A program made the translations under genes and the position numbers. A stretch of 64,000 bases of DNA from Sphingobacterium mizutaii (GTDB taxonomy: Bacteria > Bacteroidota > Bacteroidia > Sphingobacteriales > Sphingobacteriaceae): NCBI RefSeq assembly GCF_900187125.1, contig NZ_LT906468.1:1674001-1738000 (forward strand). The letters run 5' to 3'. Shown piece by piece: positions 1-8,536 of the stretch. The notes below the pieces were generated by a model. That model saw only the letters and a list, made by a program, of their open reading frames with translations. It made no database searches and was not told where the DNA came from. Within the stretch, counting starts at the first letter, position 1, and each line of letters begins with the position of its first letter.

Positions 1-2
1 CC

Positions 3-149
3 ATTTCTTATTGGATATTCCCCTTGGAGATGAATGCTTGGATTAAATTTATAATTGTGGTTATTGGGACTGTATTGGGAAGCTTTGGCTTATTTTTAAT
101 CATCAAAAAAGTGAGGTTTATCAGGCCTTTATTTGGGTTGAATAGATAA
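3..149 (+). CDS. C-terminal fragment of a membrane protein, possibly acyltransferase 3 family
   Basis: The frame is open from the window edge and stops with TAA at 147-149, giving the last 48 residues of a protein that starts outside. It has a hydrophobic segment (WIKFIIVVIGTVLGSFGLFL), then a short basic tail with IKKV and ends PLFGLNR. A last transmembrane helix followed by a basic tail ending in a phenylalanine-glycine motif is common in acyltransferase 3 (OatA-like) proteins, so that is my best guess. The fragment lacks the catalytic part and the family call is weak. The coding call rests on the uninterrupted frame and the membrane-like composition. Confidence 0.5.
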   Translation: MSYWIFPLEMNAWIKFIIVVIGTVLGSFGLFLIIKKVRFIRPLFGLNR

Positions 150-278
150 TGAGGTCCTTCAATATCTTCCTCCAAATGCTGCTTTGATAGTAATTCTATT
201 TACCACTGCGTAAACTTTTCATTTTATTTCGCTAAATTAAGGTAATTAAGCTTTTGAAAACCACTAACTTTTTTATCT

Positions 279-1718
279 ATGCGTCCTTTGTTCCTTGCAT
301 TTATTCTTTGTTTATTTTTCCTACCAACAATTCAAGCCATTGCCCAAAAAAAGGACCAAGTCGGATTCAGCAGCATTCAATTTCAATTAAAGGGGAATTA
401 TCCAAAAGATTTCGACCTACAATCCTTTGGTAAAGGAGATGCCCTCACGGGGGAGAGGCTCTTAAAGCTTGAAAAGCTCAATGATTCAACTTATTTTGCC
501 AAATTCTTCAATCCCTACCTGACTAGTTATTACTTCATCTTAACCAATAAATATTATTCCTCCTTTATTGAACCCAATAGAAACGATACTATAGAATTTG
601 TCTTTGATAAGGATGATAATTTTGTCATTAATTATTCAGGAGATTATACAAACATATTTCAGAATTCTGATCAGTACGCGGATTTACTCAAGAACTATTT
701 TTTTAACCAAAGTAACATCGATACCTGGACCCGCAAATCCTTTGATGTAAAAAACGTGAATGAATTAAGGGATTATTTGAATGAAAGAACCGAAAAGAAG
801 CAGGCCCATTTAAATTCCTCTACAGAAAACACCAATATTCGGGAAATAGGATATGGGATAATTGAAATTACCGATATTTTATTTGCATTTGGTTTAAAAA
901 AGGAAATGCTATCAGATACTAATCCGGAGAAGAGATATGAATTTTATCAAGCTGTTCTTCAAGATAAAGCAGCCTTATTGGACATGGACCTTCCAATGTC
1001 AAATCTCGTTTACCGAGAGATACTTCGAGATTCAGCCCTTAATCTCCCTGATTTGTTGAAAATAGGTCCAACTAAATATCAGGATTACCTCAAACGTATA
1101 TTTAAAAACAACTTGGGTGCAGATGAAAAGGAATTCTATCAACATCTGATTGCAATGGCCTATTTAGAAAAGATGGCTTCAGGTAATAGTTTAACAGCTA
1201 CCCAGCAGTTTGATGTCCTAAATTATTTCAATAATAATATTTACAAGACCAGCCTGCTCCGCCAAAATGAACTCAATTCATCTCAAGCTGTTGCTGCGAA
1301 TATCCACTACTTACCATTTCTAGCTGAAAAAGAAGATGTATTCCAGGATATCATCGCTAAATATAAGGGAAAGGTAGTTTTAGTTGATTTTTGGGCTACA
1401 TGGTGTGGGCCATGCATATCAGCTTTTGAAACCTTAAAACCCCTTAAGGAAAAATATAAAAACAATAAAGATGTTGTTTTCTTGTATCTCACCGATGAAA
1501 CCTCTGACCTTAATCTATGGCATAACTTTACCGAAAAATTGACTGGTGAACATTTCTATATTACAAAAGCCCAGCAAAAATTTATTAACGATAGAAATAA
1601 CATCGAAGCAATTCCACATTATATGTTGATCGATAGGAACGGTGAAATAAAGCATTCTGAAACAACTCCTCAAGACCTGTACAAGACCATTGATAGTTGG
1701 ATAGAATCAGCCCTATAA
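279..1718 (+). CDS. Exported thioredoxin-domain protein (TlpA/ResA-like C-terminal domain)
   Basis: This 479-residue protein starts with a signal peptide (MRPLFLAFILCLFFLPTIQAIA). A long N-terminal region of about 340 residues is unrecognised, and a thioredoxin fold begins near residue 365. The redox motif is WATWCGPC with the CGPC at 376-379. The cis-proline side is seen in EAIPHYMLIDRNG near 443-455. In the TlpA/ResA family such domains reduce disulfides of periplasmic partners. In Bacteroidota they are often fused to a large N-terminal domain (DUF4369-like), and the overall plan fits. The gene stands alone, and the next gene is convergent. The substrate cannot be inferred from the neighbours. 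Confidence 0.85.
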   Translation: MRPLFLAFILCLFFLPTIQAIAQKKDQVGFSSIQFQLKGNYPKDFDLQSFGKGDALTGERLLKLEKLNDSTYFAKFFNPYLTSYYFILTNKYYSSFIEPNRNDTIEFVFDKDDNFVINYSGDYTNIFQNSDQYADLLKNYFFNQSNIDTWTRKSFDVKNVNELRDYLNERTEKKQAHLNSSTENTNIREIGYGIIEITDILFAFGLKKEMLSDTNPEKRYEFYQAVLQDKAALLDMDLPMSNLVYREILRDSALNLPDLLKIGPTKYQDYLKRIFKNNLGADEKEFYQHLIAMAYLEKMASGNSLTATQQFDVLNYFNNNIYKTSLLRQNELNSSQAVAANIHYLPFLAEKEDVFQDIIAKYKGKVVLVDFWATWCGPCISAFETLKPLKEKYKNNKDVVFLYLTDETSDLNLWHNFTEKLTGEHFYITKAQQKFINDRNNIEAIPHYMLIDRNGEIKHSETTPQDLYKTIDSWIESAL

Positions 1719-1776
1719 TAGTTCTGATTCTTAGCGATCAATAAATAAGTCTTAACAGACATTGCTGATTAAGTTT

Positions 1777-2289
1777 CTACGAGTTAATTCTACGGAGTAC
1801 CTGATCCACGCGATCCGATAAGCTGCCATGGACTTCTATGACTTCTGTTCCAAAATCATCAACCCAATTATGCAGTACCTCATCGACCTGACCCCTAAGT
1901 TTTGGAAAGGTTATTAGATGTTCTGCTATCCGATCTGGATCTTCTATTGGAACAAATACCAATAAGTCGATTTCCGACATGATCGTTTGTGCCGATTTAT
2001 AATAAGATTGGATGTCACCATTGGGATCTAGCACATTGAGGTATGCCATGATATCCAACGCGCAACGGTCAAAGATCACATTGTCTGCAGGCTGCAAAAT
2101 CAATTTTGATGAGAAATTAAACTGCTCTACAAAATCCTCTGCATTTGGGGTTCCTGAAAACTCAAATCCTGCTGCCTCCAATTGATAATAAGGCTCTATG
2201 TTCAAACTATAATCTGGAAGATGCTCCAAAAGCTCCTCCGCTAAGCTGGTTTTGCCAACTTGGTGACTTCCGATTATCGCTATTTTCAT
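1777..2289 (-). CDS. P-loop NTPase / small AAA-type ATPase or kinase
   Basis: A 170-residue cytosolic protein with a Walker A motif GSHQVGKT at residues 7-14 right after the first beta strand. An FDRCALD segment at 73-79 is in the place of the substrate/Mg-binding loop of small nucleoside- or NadR-like kinases. A hydrophobic strand LLVFVPIEDP follows near 109-118. The family is the ATP-binding AAA_28/NadR-like group of small kinases. I can support ATP/GTP binding but not the substrate. It starts at the only sensible ATG, next to the Walker A strand. The downstream neighbour is convergent, so there is no operon to help. Confidence 0.7.
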   Translation of the reverse strand: MKIAIIGSHQVGKTSLAEELLEHLPDYSLNIEPYYQLEAAGFEFSGTPNAEDFVEQFNFSSKLILQPADNVIFDRCALDIMAYLNVLDPNGDIQSYYKSAQTIMSEIDLLVFVPIEDPDRIAEHLITFPKLRGQVDEVLHNWVDDFGTEVIEVHGSLSDRVDQVLRRINS

Positions 2290-2358
2290 GGCCAGGGTAA
2301 AGGATTTTTCGAGTGTAAATAGGAATTTATCTGTAATAATATACTTTAAAGATAATCT

Positions 2359-2817
2359 TTATAGGTCGCTTAGCAATGCCACAAGGTTTGTAAAGAAGTG
2401 TAATCCCGCTACTCCTAAAATAGCATTTAATATCCCTTGAGGCCTTAATTTTAAATAATATAACGCGTAAATAATTCCACTGATAGTTGTAGCTATCATA
2501 TAAAAAATGTGGTAATGGTGTGATAGACCAAAAAGGATTGCGGAAAAAGAGATGATTAGGCCTGGGGGGATCTTTATCTTTCTTAATATTTCAATGACAA
2601 GAAACTGATTGATCAAAGTTTCAAATATTGGAGCAAATATTAATAACAGAGATATTCTAAATAATATTCCATAATTGTCTGCTGGATTATGGAGTGATGA
2701 AGGATCGATTAGATAAGCAATTCCACTTGTTATGGCTCCAACCATGAGTTTTAAAATTAAAAACCAGAAGAAGTATTTTAAGTTTTGCTGACTTGGGATT
2801 GGTTTTAAATTGAACAT
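2359..2817 (-). CDS. CPBP-like intramembrane protease-family protein with an altered motif 1
   Basis: A 152-residue, very hydrophobic protein with about four membrane segments. It resembles the CPBP (CAAX protease / bacteriocin-processing) family: APIFET at 62-67 aligns with the usual APIxEE, a histidine pair H100-H101 follows FGLS, and H140-x3-N144 matches the HxxxN motif. The second glutamate of the EExxxR motif is threonine and the arginine position is glutamine. It may be a non-canonical or non-proteolytic member; variants of motif 1 exist in the family. It is short compared with typical members (200-300 residues). No partner gene is adjacent. Confidence 0.6.
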   Translation of the reverse strand: MFNLKPIPSQQNLKYFFWFLILKLMVGAITSGIAYLIDPSSLHNPADNYGILFRISLLLIFAPIFETLINQFLVIEILRKIKIPPGLIISFSAILFGLSHHYHIFYMIATTISGIIYALYYLKLRPQGILNAILGVAGLHFFTNLVALLSDL

Positions 2818-3006
2818 TGATGACTATTGCTGTATAGGTAACAATAATAAACAAAAGTGTTTTTAAAAGAGCTATAAAGAAATAAATTTTATTCACATGG
2901 AGTAGGAGAGGTAGAGCTGAGAGTCTCGGAAAAATCTATCGCTATTTTAAATTTTTCCCACATCCGGACCGAAAGACCAAATAATTTGGTCAGCAATTTA
3001 CTAGGA

Positions 3007-3468
3007 TCAATCAGTCAGTGGTTTGTTTATTTTCCAACGACTTGTTAGAAAAAAGCCTGTAATAAATAATAAAAAAGGAATTGACATGCCAATTAAGAAA
3101 TCTTGAATTAGATATCTATATCCTATCCATACAAATGATACAATGGTTAAAATCGTCAGAACTTGTAGAAAACGTTGTCTTGAAAAAAGCTCATGGTATC
3201 TGAACAAGAGATATAAAATAGAAAGTGCCATGAATATCAAGCAAATTCCAAACATAGCATGAAACCCAATCCACAGATTCCAAATCGTTCCAGTAGGATC
3301 CATTTGAATACTAGTGTTCTTCATTCCATCTATCAATGAAGGTTGGTTAGGCGATAAATCTTCGCTAAAGAAAATTCCGTATACATGCATGACACCAGAA
3401 ATCAATAATATGCCCGAGCCGATTGACCAAAGGATTCTGAATAGTTTAATTTTTAAAGTAGTTGTCAT
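3007..3468 (-). CDS. Four-helix membrane protein of unknown function, operon partner of the CMD-family gene
   Basis: A 153-residue protein with four clear hydrophobic helices (about 10-32, 62-88, 100-122 and 124-142) and a short basic tail. The loop between helices 1 and 2 is polar and includes DGMKNTSIQMDP. I recognise no catalytic motif. It follows the carboxymuconolactone-decarboxylase-like gene by only 3 bases on the same strand, so the two are almost certainly co-transcribed. Similar four-helix proteins of unknown function are common in Bacteroidota and Leptospira; I do not assign a function. Confidence 0.7.
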   Translation of the reverse strand: MTTTLKIKLFRILWSIGSGILLISGVMHVYGIFFSEDLSPNQPSLIDGMKNTSIQMDPTGTIWNLWIGFHAMFGICLIFMALSILYLLFRYHELFSRQRFLQVLTILTIVSFVWIGYRYLIQDFLIGMSIPFLLFITGFFLTSRWKINKPLTD

Positions 3469-3471
3469 AAT

Positions 3472-3903
3472 CTATTCAATTCCTGAGCTAATAACCACTC
3501 TATTCCACAAATTTATCATCCCAATAGCCATTACAAGTTGTGCAATTTGCTTGTTGTCAAAATATTTCCTTCCTTTTTGAAAAAGTTCTTCATCAAATTC
3601 ATGCTGACTGACTAGAGTAAAATGATCTGTGAATTCCAGAATGGTTTTTTCTAATTCATCAAAGATGACGCTATGTTTCCAATCTTTGAGCGTGTTTAAT
3701 TTTTCAGAACTCACCCCTTTTTCCAAAGCTTCTTTGCTATGCATGTTAAGGCAATATGCACATTTATTAAGCAGAGAAGCCCTAACTTTTATTAAGTATC
3801 TGTATGGAATAAGCCATTCTATCTTATCCATGAAAGATTCTAATTTCAGCAATTCGCTGAACCCCTCAGAATCTGTGTCAGGTAAGTTATATCTCTGTTT
3901 CAT
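3472..3903 (-). CDS. Carboxymuconolactone decarboxylase family protein (AhpD-like)
   Basis: A 143-residue alpha-helical protein with the AhpD-type motif CAYCLNMH, giving a CxxC pair at C48 and C51 with H55. In AhpD the two cysteines and the histidine carry out alkylhydroperoxidase/disulfide chemistry. The motif is intact, so redox activity is plausible, although the real substrate of this subgroup is unknown. It is the first gene of a two-gene minus-strand operon with a four-helix membrane protein. It is divergent from an AraC-type regulator at 4313 across a 409-base intergenic region that contains an inverted repeat, suggesting AraC control. Confidence 0.85.
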   Translation of the reverse strand: MKQRYNLPDTDSEGFSELLKLESFMDKIEWLIPYRYLIKVRASLLNKCAYCLNMHSKEALEKGVSSEKLNTLKDWKHSVIFDELEKTILEFTDHFTLVSQHEFDEELFQKGRKYFDNKQIAQLVMAIGMINLWNRVVISSGIE

Positions 3904-4032
3904 TTTTTAGTCTTTTAAGTGAATTGTAATAGTGATTGTCTGTAATAATTTTTAATCACAATGCATCTGATTGAACCTTAGCTCAAACGCTCACATTTGT
4001 TTTCCAAAATTACTGATGTATTTATCTAAGAA

Positions 4033-4108
4033 ATTGTAATTATCGGACAAACAAAAACAATGTAATTCTCTAAAGTAATTATTAATACAAATGTCCGATT
4101 TTTACAAT
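4033..4108. promoter_or_regulatory. Imperfect inverted repeat in the divergent CMD / araC intergenic region
   Basis: A 17-base arm at 4033-4049 (centre TCGGACA) is repeated in reverse complement at 4092-4108 (centre TGTCCGA) with two mismatches and a 42-base spacer. It lies in the 409 bases between the minus-strand CMD operon and the plus-strand AraC gene. The rest of that interval is AT-rich and holds no gene I can support. Paired half-sites between divergent genes are typical of regulator operators, so this is a candidate AraC-family site; that role is inferred. Confidence 0.4.
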
Positions 4109-4312
4109 ATAGTTAAAAGTTAGTGTGCTAATTTTCAATAGTTAACACAGTCCTACGGGAACTTCTAAAATGCTATTGAGAACTCAATAATAAAATAAAA
4201 TTCTCGTTAATTACTTATATGTTCAACATTGTTAAAGGACGGCTTAATAATTGAAAATTTTCTCCGATAGAGGTGTAAATTAATAATCTGGAGAACTAAT
4301 ATTTAAATACCT

Positions 4313-5149
4313 GTGAATATCGATATGCAAATAAGGGGGTTATTTAATCCTATACAACCGACTGTTAAAATATCAGCAAATCAAGTTGCCTATATGGAAT
4401 ATCTTCCCGATTATAGGTTGCAACCATTTATTTACTGTTATTGGCAACTTAAAACCTGCCAGCCACTTGCAGAGCCCTTTACGTATCGGGTGGTAACCGA
4501 CAGTTGTATCGATGTCATTTTTGACCTAAATAATCCAAAAGAAAATTATGTCATGGGCTTTTTCAAAAAGTATTCTGAATTCCCCTTGAGTACTTCCTTT
4601 AGTTATATTGGTATTCGTTTCTTACCTACAATGTTCCCACAGTTTTTCAAAATTAATGCTCTGGAACTTAGTCATCAGATAGAACATTTGAAATCTGTTG
4701 TACCTCACTTATCAGATTTTATTTCAACCCGTTTTGATGAATCTCAATCTTCAGATGTGATCAGAGGCTTATTAGACAATTACTTGCTTTCACTTTATGC
4801 TAAAGCTCAATTTAATACTGATAATAGACTTTATGCTGGTATAGAAATGATCTTGAAAAACTGCGGTTCAGTCAATTTGCAAAAAGACTTGGATACTGGA
4901 ATCAGTCCGAGACAATTGCGAAGGCTGTTTGAATTTTATATCGGTGATACCGCCAAAACTTTTAGTAAGGTAGTCCGCTTCCAAAAATTTCTAAATACAA
5001 ACCCATCTAAGCAGAACTTAAGACAAAATAAATTGTTTTTTGACGCGGGTTATTATGATCAATCCCATTTCATTAAAGAATTCAAGGATTTTTATGGCAT
5101 CACACCTGTAAAGGCTTTTGAAAATTATAACAATTCCCATCTTATTTAA
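4313..5149 (+). CDS. AraC family transcriptional regulator
   Basis: A 278-residue protein. The N-terminal half (about 20-150) is the sensor domain of the DUF6597 type found in many Bacteroidota AraC proteins. The C-terminal part (about 175-272) has the two-helix-turn-helix AraC DNA-binding domain, with LDTGISPRQLRRLF as first HTH and FDAGYYDQSHFIKEFKDFYGITP as the conserved second HTH and signature. The frame starts with GTG at 4313; an in-frame ATG at 4325 is an equally good start because there is no Shine-Dalgarno sequence to decide. It is divergent from the CMD operon and probably controls it through the dyad at 4033-4108. The ligand is unknown. Confidence 0.88.
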   Translation: MNIDMQIRGLFNPIQPTVKISANQVAYMEYLPDYRLQPFIYCYWQLKTCQPLAEPFTYRVVTDSCIDVIFDLNNPKENYVMGFFKKYSEFPLSTSFSYIGIRFLPTMFPQFFKINALELSHQIEHLKSVVPHLSDFISTRFDESQSSDVIRGLLDNYLLSLYAKAQFNTDNRLYAGIEMILKNCGSVNLQKDLDTGISPRQLRRLFEFYIGDTAKTFSKVVRFQKFLNTNPSKQNLRQNKLFFDAGYYDQSHFIKEFKDFYGITPVKAFENYNNSHLI

Positions 5150-5397
5150 TACATATTACAAGGACAATATTTTTAGAACCCTAAAGGTTATTTTAAACAT
5201 TAATCTCTTTTTAGAAGCATTAAAAACCTAAAGGATGGTATTTTAAAGCTTATCTCTTTTTCCCAGCTATTTCCAGTAGTATTTCACTGGTAGATCCCTG
5301 AGCTGTGTTTTTGTCCTTTTTTTACAATACATTTTTCTTTAAGAACTGGAATTTTACCCAATATGAAAAGCGGTAAATATGGAACTAATCAATTTAT

Positions 5398-6312
5398 ATG
5401 AATAAAGAAATTAAATATTCACAGAGCGTAAACATTTACGCATCAAAAGAAACAGTTTGGAATAAACTTTTATCAAAAGAATTCTATGAATTGTCCTGGG
5501 ACGCTACTTTAACCAGCACTTGGCAGCCAGGTTCCCCTATTCAATTCAAAGGTGTTTGGGAAGGGATTGAATACACAGACAAAGGTCTGGTCCAAGAGAT
5601 TGAGGAAAATAAGTTTTTGCAGTTTACCTATTGGAGTTCTTTTTGGAAAGTAGAGGATATCCCAGAGGAATATTGCAACATATCTTTCCGGATCATGGAA
5701 ATAGATTTGTATAGTTGCTGTCTTACATTAACACAAGTCGGTTTTAGGGATAAAGTGCACTTCGAAGAAACCGTTGAGCTATGGAAACACAGCAATAAAA
5801 TCCTTAAACACCTATCGGAAAAACAGGAATTGCTGACGTTGAACGATAAGATTTTTGAAGAAATTGAATCTGTTATTGCTAAAATCCCCAGTGTCAATTA
5901 CAATATTGAATCAACTATTTCTTGGACAGCTGCTCAGATTGTTGAGCATATCTTAATGGCCAATTCTGGGTTAAAGGGATTTTTAACTGAAGCCCTTTTC
6001 TCTTCTGAAGTACCTTATGACCTAAATGTACAGCGAATTCGAGACTTAATGCTTGACATGGGCGTCAAATACCAATCGCCCGAATTCTTGATTCCAGCAG
6101 TAAATCAATACGATGCAATAGAGCACTGCGCAAAATTACTGAATTTAAAAGGAGAGATTAATGAATCTATATCGACCATGGACTTCGAGGAAAGATGTGG
6201 AAATACTGAAATGATTCCTTTCGGGTACATGAGTGTTTTTGAATGGTTGAATTTCTGTTTATTTCATATTCAAAGGCATGTGCTTCAACTTAAACAATTA
6301 AAAGGCAGCTGA
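5398..6312 (+). CDS. Fusion protein: SRPBCC (AHSA1-like) domain plus DinB-like domain
   Basis: A 304-residue protein with two parts. Residues 1-140 look like an AHSA1/SRPBCC domain (SVNIYASKETVWNKLL start, FKGVWEGIEY turn, LTLTQVGF strand and a C-terminal helix), a fold that binds hydrophobic ligands. Residues 150-304 look like a DinB/YfiT four-helix bundle, with WTAAQIVEHI (H184) and FHIQRHVLQLKQL (H290, H294) supplying the metal-binding histidine pattern. DinB-like proteins are often thiol transferases or damage-related. The fusion of these two domains is less common than either alone. It is in the same direction as the AraC gene but 248 bases away, so probably has its own promoter. Confidence 0.75.
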   Translation: MNKEIKYSQSVNIYASKETVWNKLLSKEFYELSWDATLTSTWQPGSPIQFKGVWEGIEYTDKGLVQEIEENKFLQFTYWSSFWKVEDIPEEYCNISFRIMEIDLYSCCLTLTQVGFRDKVHFEETVELWKHSNKILKHLSEKQELLTLNDKIFEEIESVIAKIPSVNYNIESTISWTAAQIVEHILMANSGLKGFLTEALFSSEVPYDLNVQRIRDLMLDMGVKYQSPEFLIPAVNQYDAIEHCAKLLNLKGEINESISTMDFEERCGNTEMIPFGYMSVFEWLNFCLFHIQRHVLQLKQLKGS

Positions 6313-6409
6313 TAGAGCCGAAATAATTAGAACCTAGATATAGTCCGTTTTATACTATGGGAAAATTAGTAATTGAAACAACTTTATTCCAACTAAATAA
6401 ATCATTTCC

Positions 6410-6877
6410 ATGAAACATATCGCATTAATAATGTTATCATTTTGCTTTACATCAAGCCTATTTTCTCAGACATCTCACAAAAGAATGAGCGAAATTAAAA
6501 TGAAATTAAACGCAGGTATTATTACAGAAAAACTAAAGGAGACTAAGGAGTTTTATATGCAGACGCTAGACTTCGGTGTAACGTTTGAAAATGAATTTTA
6601 TATTTTATTGCATACTCCCAATAAAGAAGCAGAAGTCAGTTTCTTATTGCCAAATCATCCTAGTCAGAAACCCCTTTTCCACCAACCTTTTCAAGGAAAG
6701 GGTATGTACTTAACCATTGAAGTTGAAGATGTTGATAAGGTTTACCATGAATTGAAGAATAAAGGAGTCAAAATTGAAATTGAAATCAGAGATGAGCCCT
6801 GGGGTGACAGACACTTTGCCATTCAAGATCCGAATGGTATCAGCATTGATTTCGTGAAATATTCCGAACCTCAATAA
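6410..6877 (+). CDS. VOC family (glyoxalase/bleomycin-resistance-like) protein with a possible signal peptide
   Basis: A 155-residue protein whose residues 30-150 form a VOC fold: GIITEKLKETKEFYMQTL first module, YLTIEVEDVDKVYHELK second module, and AIQDPNGISIDFVKY with a terminal metal-ligand glutamate/aspartate region. Such proteins are glyoxalases, dioxygenases or resistance proteins. The first 20 residues (MKHIALIMLSFCFTSSLFSQ) look like an export signal, which is unusual for VOC proteins. An in-frame ATG at 6485 would give a cytosolic protein starting MSEIKMKLN, the usual VOC beginning. I keep the longer form because the added part is a well-formed signal sequence. Confidence 0.75.
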   Translation: MKHIALIMLSFCFTSSLFSQTSHKRMSEIKMKLNAGIITEKLKETKEFYMQTLDFGVTFENEFYILLHTPNKEAEVSFLLPNHPSQKPLFHQPFQGKGMYLTIEVEDVDKVYHELKNKGVKIEIEIRDEPWGDRHFAIQDPNGISIDFVKYSEPQ

Positions 6878-6992
6878 TGAGTTAACATGGATTCCGAACC
6901 TGAAAGAACAACAGAGATTATGCAGTTATGTAATTGGTTACTGCCTTATACCCCAAGAATTGTAACCAGTAAATATATTAATAGAACAAGGT

Positions 6993-7421
6993 ATGAAATT
7001 TAACAATGCAATAATAAGTTTAATGTTTACTATGACTTTTCTAATAAGTTGTAGTAAAGATATTTCCGTCGACAAAGTACAGATTGATGGTTCCTTTAAA
7101 GGCTTTGAAGGTGAATTAGACGGCGATATTTTTAATCTCCCTTTTGAAGGATTTAGCATTGAGATAAAGATTAAACGTATCAATGAGGAAGATGCCATGG
7201 TGGAGCTGAACCCTTTCGGAAATGGAAAACCCATAGATTTTCCAGATCAGATCTGTTCAATTAAGACCGACTCTGATGGATTTGTTAATCTGGTTTCTTT
7301 AAAAGATGGATCTATGTATGTAATATTTTATGACAAAGAAACAATTGATTGCTATCCTGTCAATGGAACTCGGATTTCAGGATCTAGAAATGGAAAGAAA
7401 CCAAGTTGGTGGGATGATTAA
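6993..7421 (+). CDS. Hypothetical lipoprotein
   Basis: A 142-residue protein with a lipoprotein signal ending LISC (Cys20). The mature part is acidic with two cysteines (in QICSI and TIDCYP) that could form a disulfide. It has a beta-rich pattern and ends in a basic RNGKKP stretch followed by SWWDD. I recognise no family. It stands alone between the VOC gene and a four-helix membrane protein, all on the plus strand with gaps over 80 bases. The coding call rests on the lipobox and length. Confidence 0.7.
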   Translation: MKFNNAIISLMFTMTFLISCSKDISVDKVQIDGSFKGFEGELDGDIFNLPFEGFSIEIKIKRINEEDAMVELNPFGNGKPIDFPDQICSIKTDSDGFVNLVSLKDGSMYVIFYDKETIDCYPVNGTRISGSRNGKKPSWWDD

Positions 7422-7503
7422 TTTTTTCAGTATAGGTTTTGACCTCAAAATTGTACCTCGTAAAAATCCAAAATTTATTAATGGTTTTAAGAATTGAAAT
7501 GAA

Positions 7504-7893
7504 ATGGACTCAAGATTGGTAATAGCAAACATAATTGTTTTGATCGCTTTGGTTTTCCATTTTTATTGGGGAGATAAGGATATTCAATCAATTTCTCCAA
7601 AGGCCTCCGAAGCTAAAAAAGTAGAAAATTGGATAATGGCAAGAGGTGCTTTCCATGTTGTCTCTATGGACCTATTTATAATCGCCACAGTCCTTTCTTT
7701 ATTGAATTTTACTAACCTGCTAACTTCATATCGTACTATGCTGCTAACAATTATGAGCATTTACTTTATGTTAAATGCTCTGGTTTTCTTTATAGTTGTC
7801 GCTATATCCGGTCCACTTAATAAAAAGTTTCTGAAGCTATTCCAATGGTCAATTTTTATAATTATAAGCGCCTTGATTTATTGGAGTATCTAA
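7504..7893 (+). CDS. Small four-helix membrane protein, unknown function
   Basis: A 129-residue protein with four hydrophobic helices (about 5-22, 50-70, 76-100 and 107-127) and a polar first loop containing WGDKDIQSISPKASEAKK. No catalytic motif is visible. It is of the size of many uncharacterised Bacteroidota inner-membrane proteins. The preceding lipoprotein gene ends 82 bases upstream, so they may share a transcript, but nothing ties their functions together. Confidence 0.65.
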   Translation: MDSRLVIANIIVLIALVFHFYWGDKDIQSISPKASEAKKVENWIMARGAFHVVSMDLFIIATVLSLLNFTNLLTSYRTMLLTIMSIYFMLNALVFFIVVAISGPLNKKFLKLFQWSIFIIISALIYWSI

Positions 7894-8152
7894 AACTACC
7901 AATTTTTACTCCTACAATCAGGCTTTTTTCCGTTATATATGTACTGATATCGAAAACTATTGTGTACATGTTTAGATAACCAAAATCTGAACATATCCTC
8001 TTGTACAAAGAAAATCTCCCCATCGTTAGCAATTGCTTTACTGACATTGCACACAAAGGGGTATTGTTCATTTTCAGAAAAATATTTCACCCACTATGTG
8101 GGTTGCCTTCTTAAACAAACATCATCCTTCCGTAGGAAGTTCTTTAGCCTCC
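7894..8152. other. Intergenic stretch, no supported gene
   Basis: Short open frames occur on both strands here but they overlap each other and lack family features. I see no gene. The right part leads into the head-to-head repeat that starts near 8153. Confidence 0.5.
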
Positions 8153-8333
8153 GGCTCATTTCCAGTGGCGGAAAAATGGATAGAATGCCGTTGCCCTGTG
8201 CGTTGGGATTGGCCTTGGAATGCTTTCAGAAGATCATCCCATTAAAAGGGATGATCTTCTGAAAGATATTCCCGACAACAAGGCATTCTATCCATGTGCG
8301 GGAGCCCGTGCGAAAAGCCACCTTAAATGAGCC
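8153..8333. repeat. Head-to-head pair of diverged repeat copies with a perfect 18-bp central hairpin
   Basis: The centre is a perfect 18-base inverted repeat, 8223-8240 against 8248-8265, with a 7-base loop. Outside it the two arms share further blocks in mirror order. GGATAGAATGCC-type blocks lie at 8176-8189 and 8282-8295, and GGCTCATTT plus a GTGGC block lies at 8153-8167 against 8317-8333. The sequence between these blocks has diverged. The region therefore looks like two copies of one element in inverted orientation rather than a simple terminator. Short open frames on both strands here are by-products of the repeat. Confidence 0.7.
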
Positions 8334-8536
8334 AAAGCGTTTACGGATTCGAGTTGTTTTTTTGGTATCCGTGAGCTCCTTCGTCGGTTTGGTACTTTTG
8401 CGCTTCAAAAGTAACGAAGAATCTAAATTTATTTTTTTCTTAACTTAATGACATTGCCTGATGGGAGTCTACCAATAAAATTTATACAGCCAATTTGTTC
8501 TTCTTAGACTATTTAACCTAAATACTGTTCTTTCAA

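Noticed and set aside
8226..8408. 60-codon minus-strand frame in the head-to-head repeat
   Set aside because: The reading includes the hairpin arm and repeat blocks, so it is a by-product of the element.
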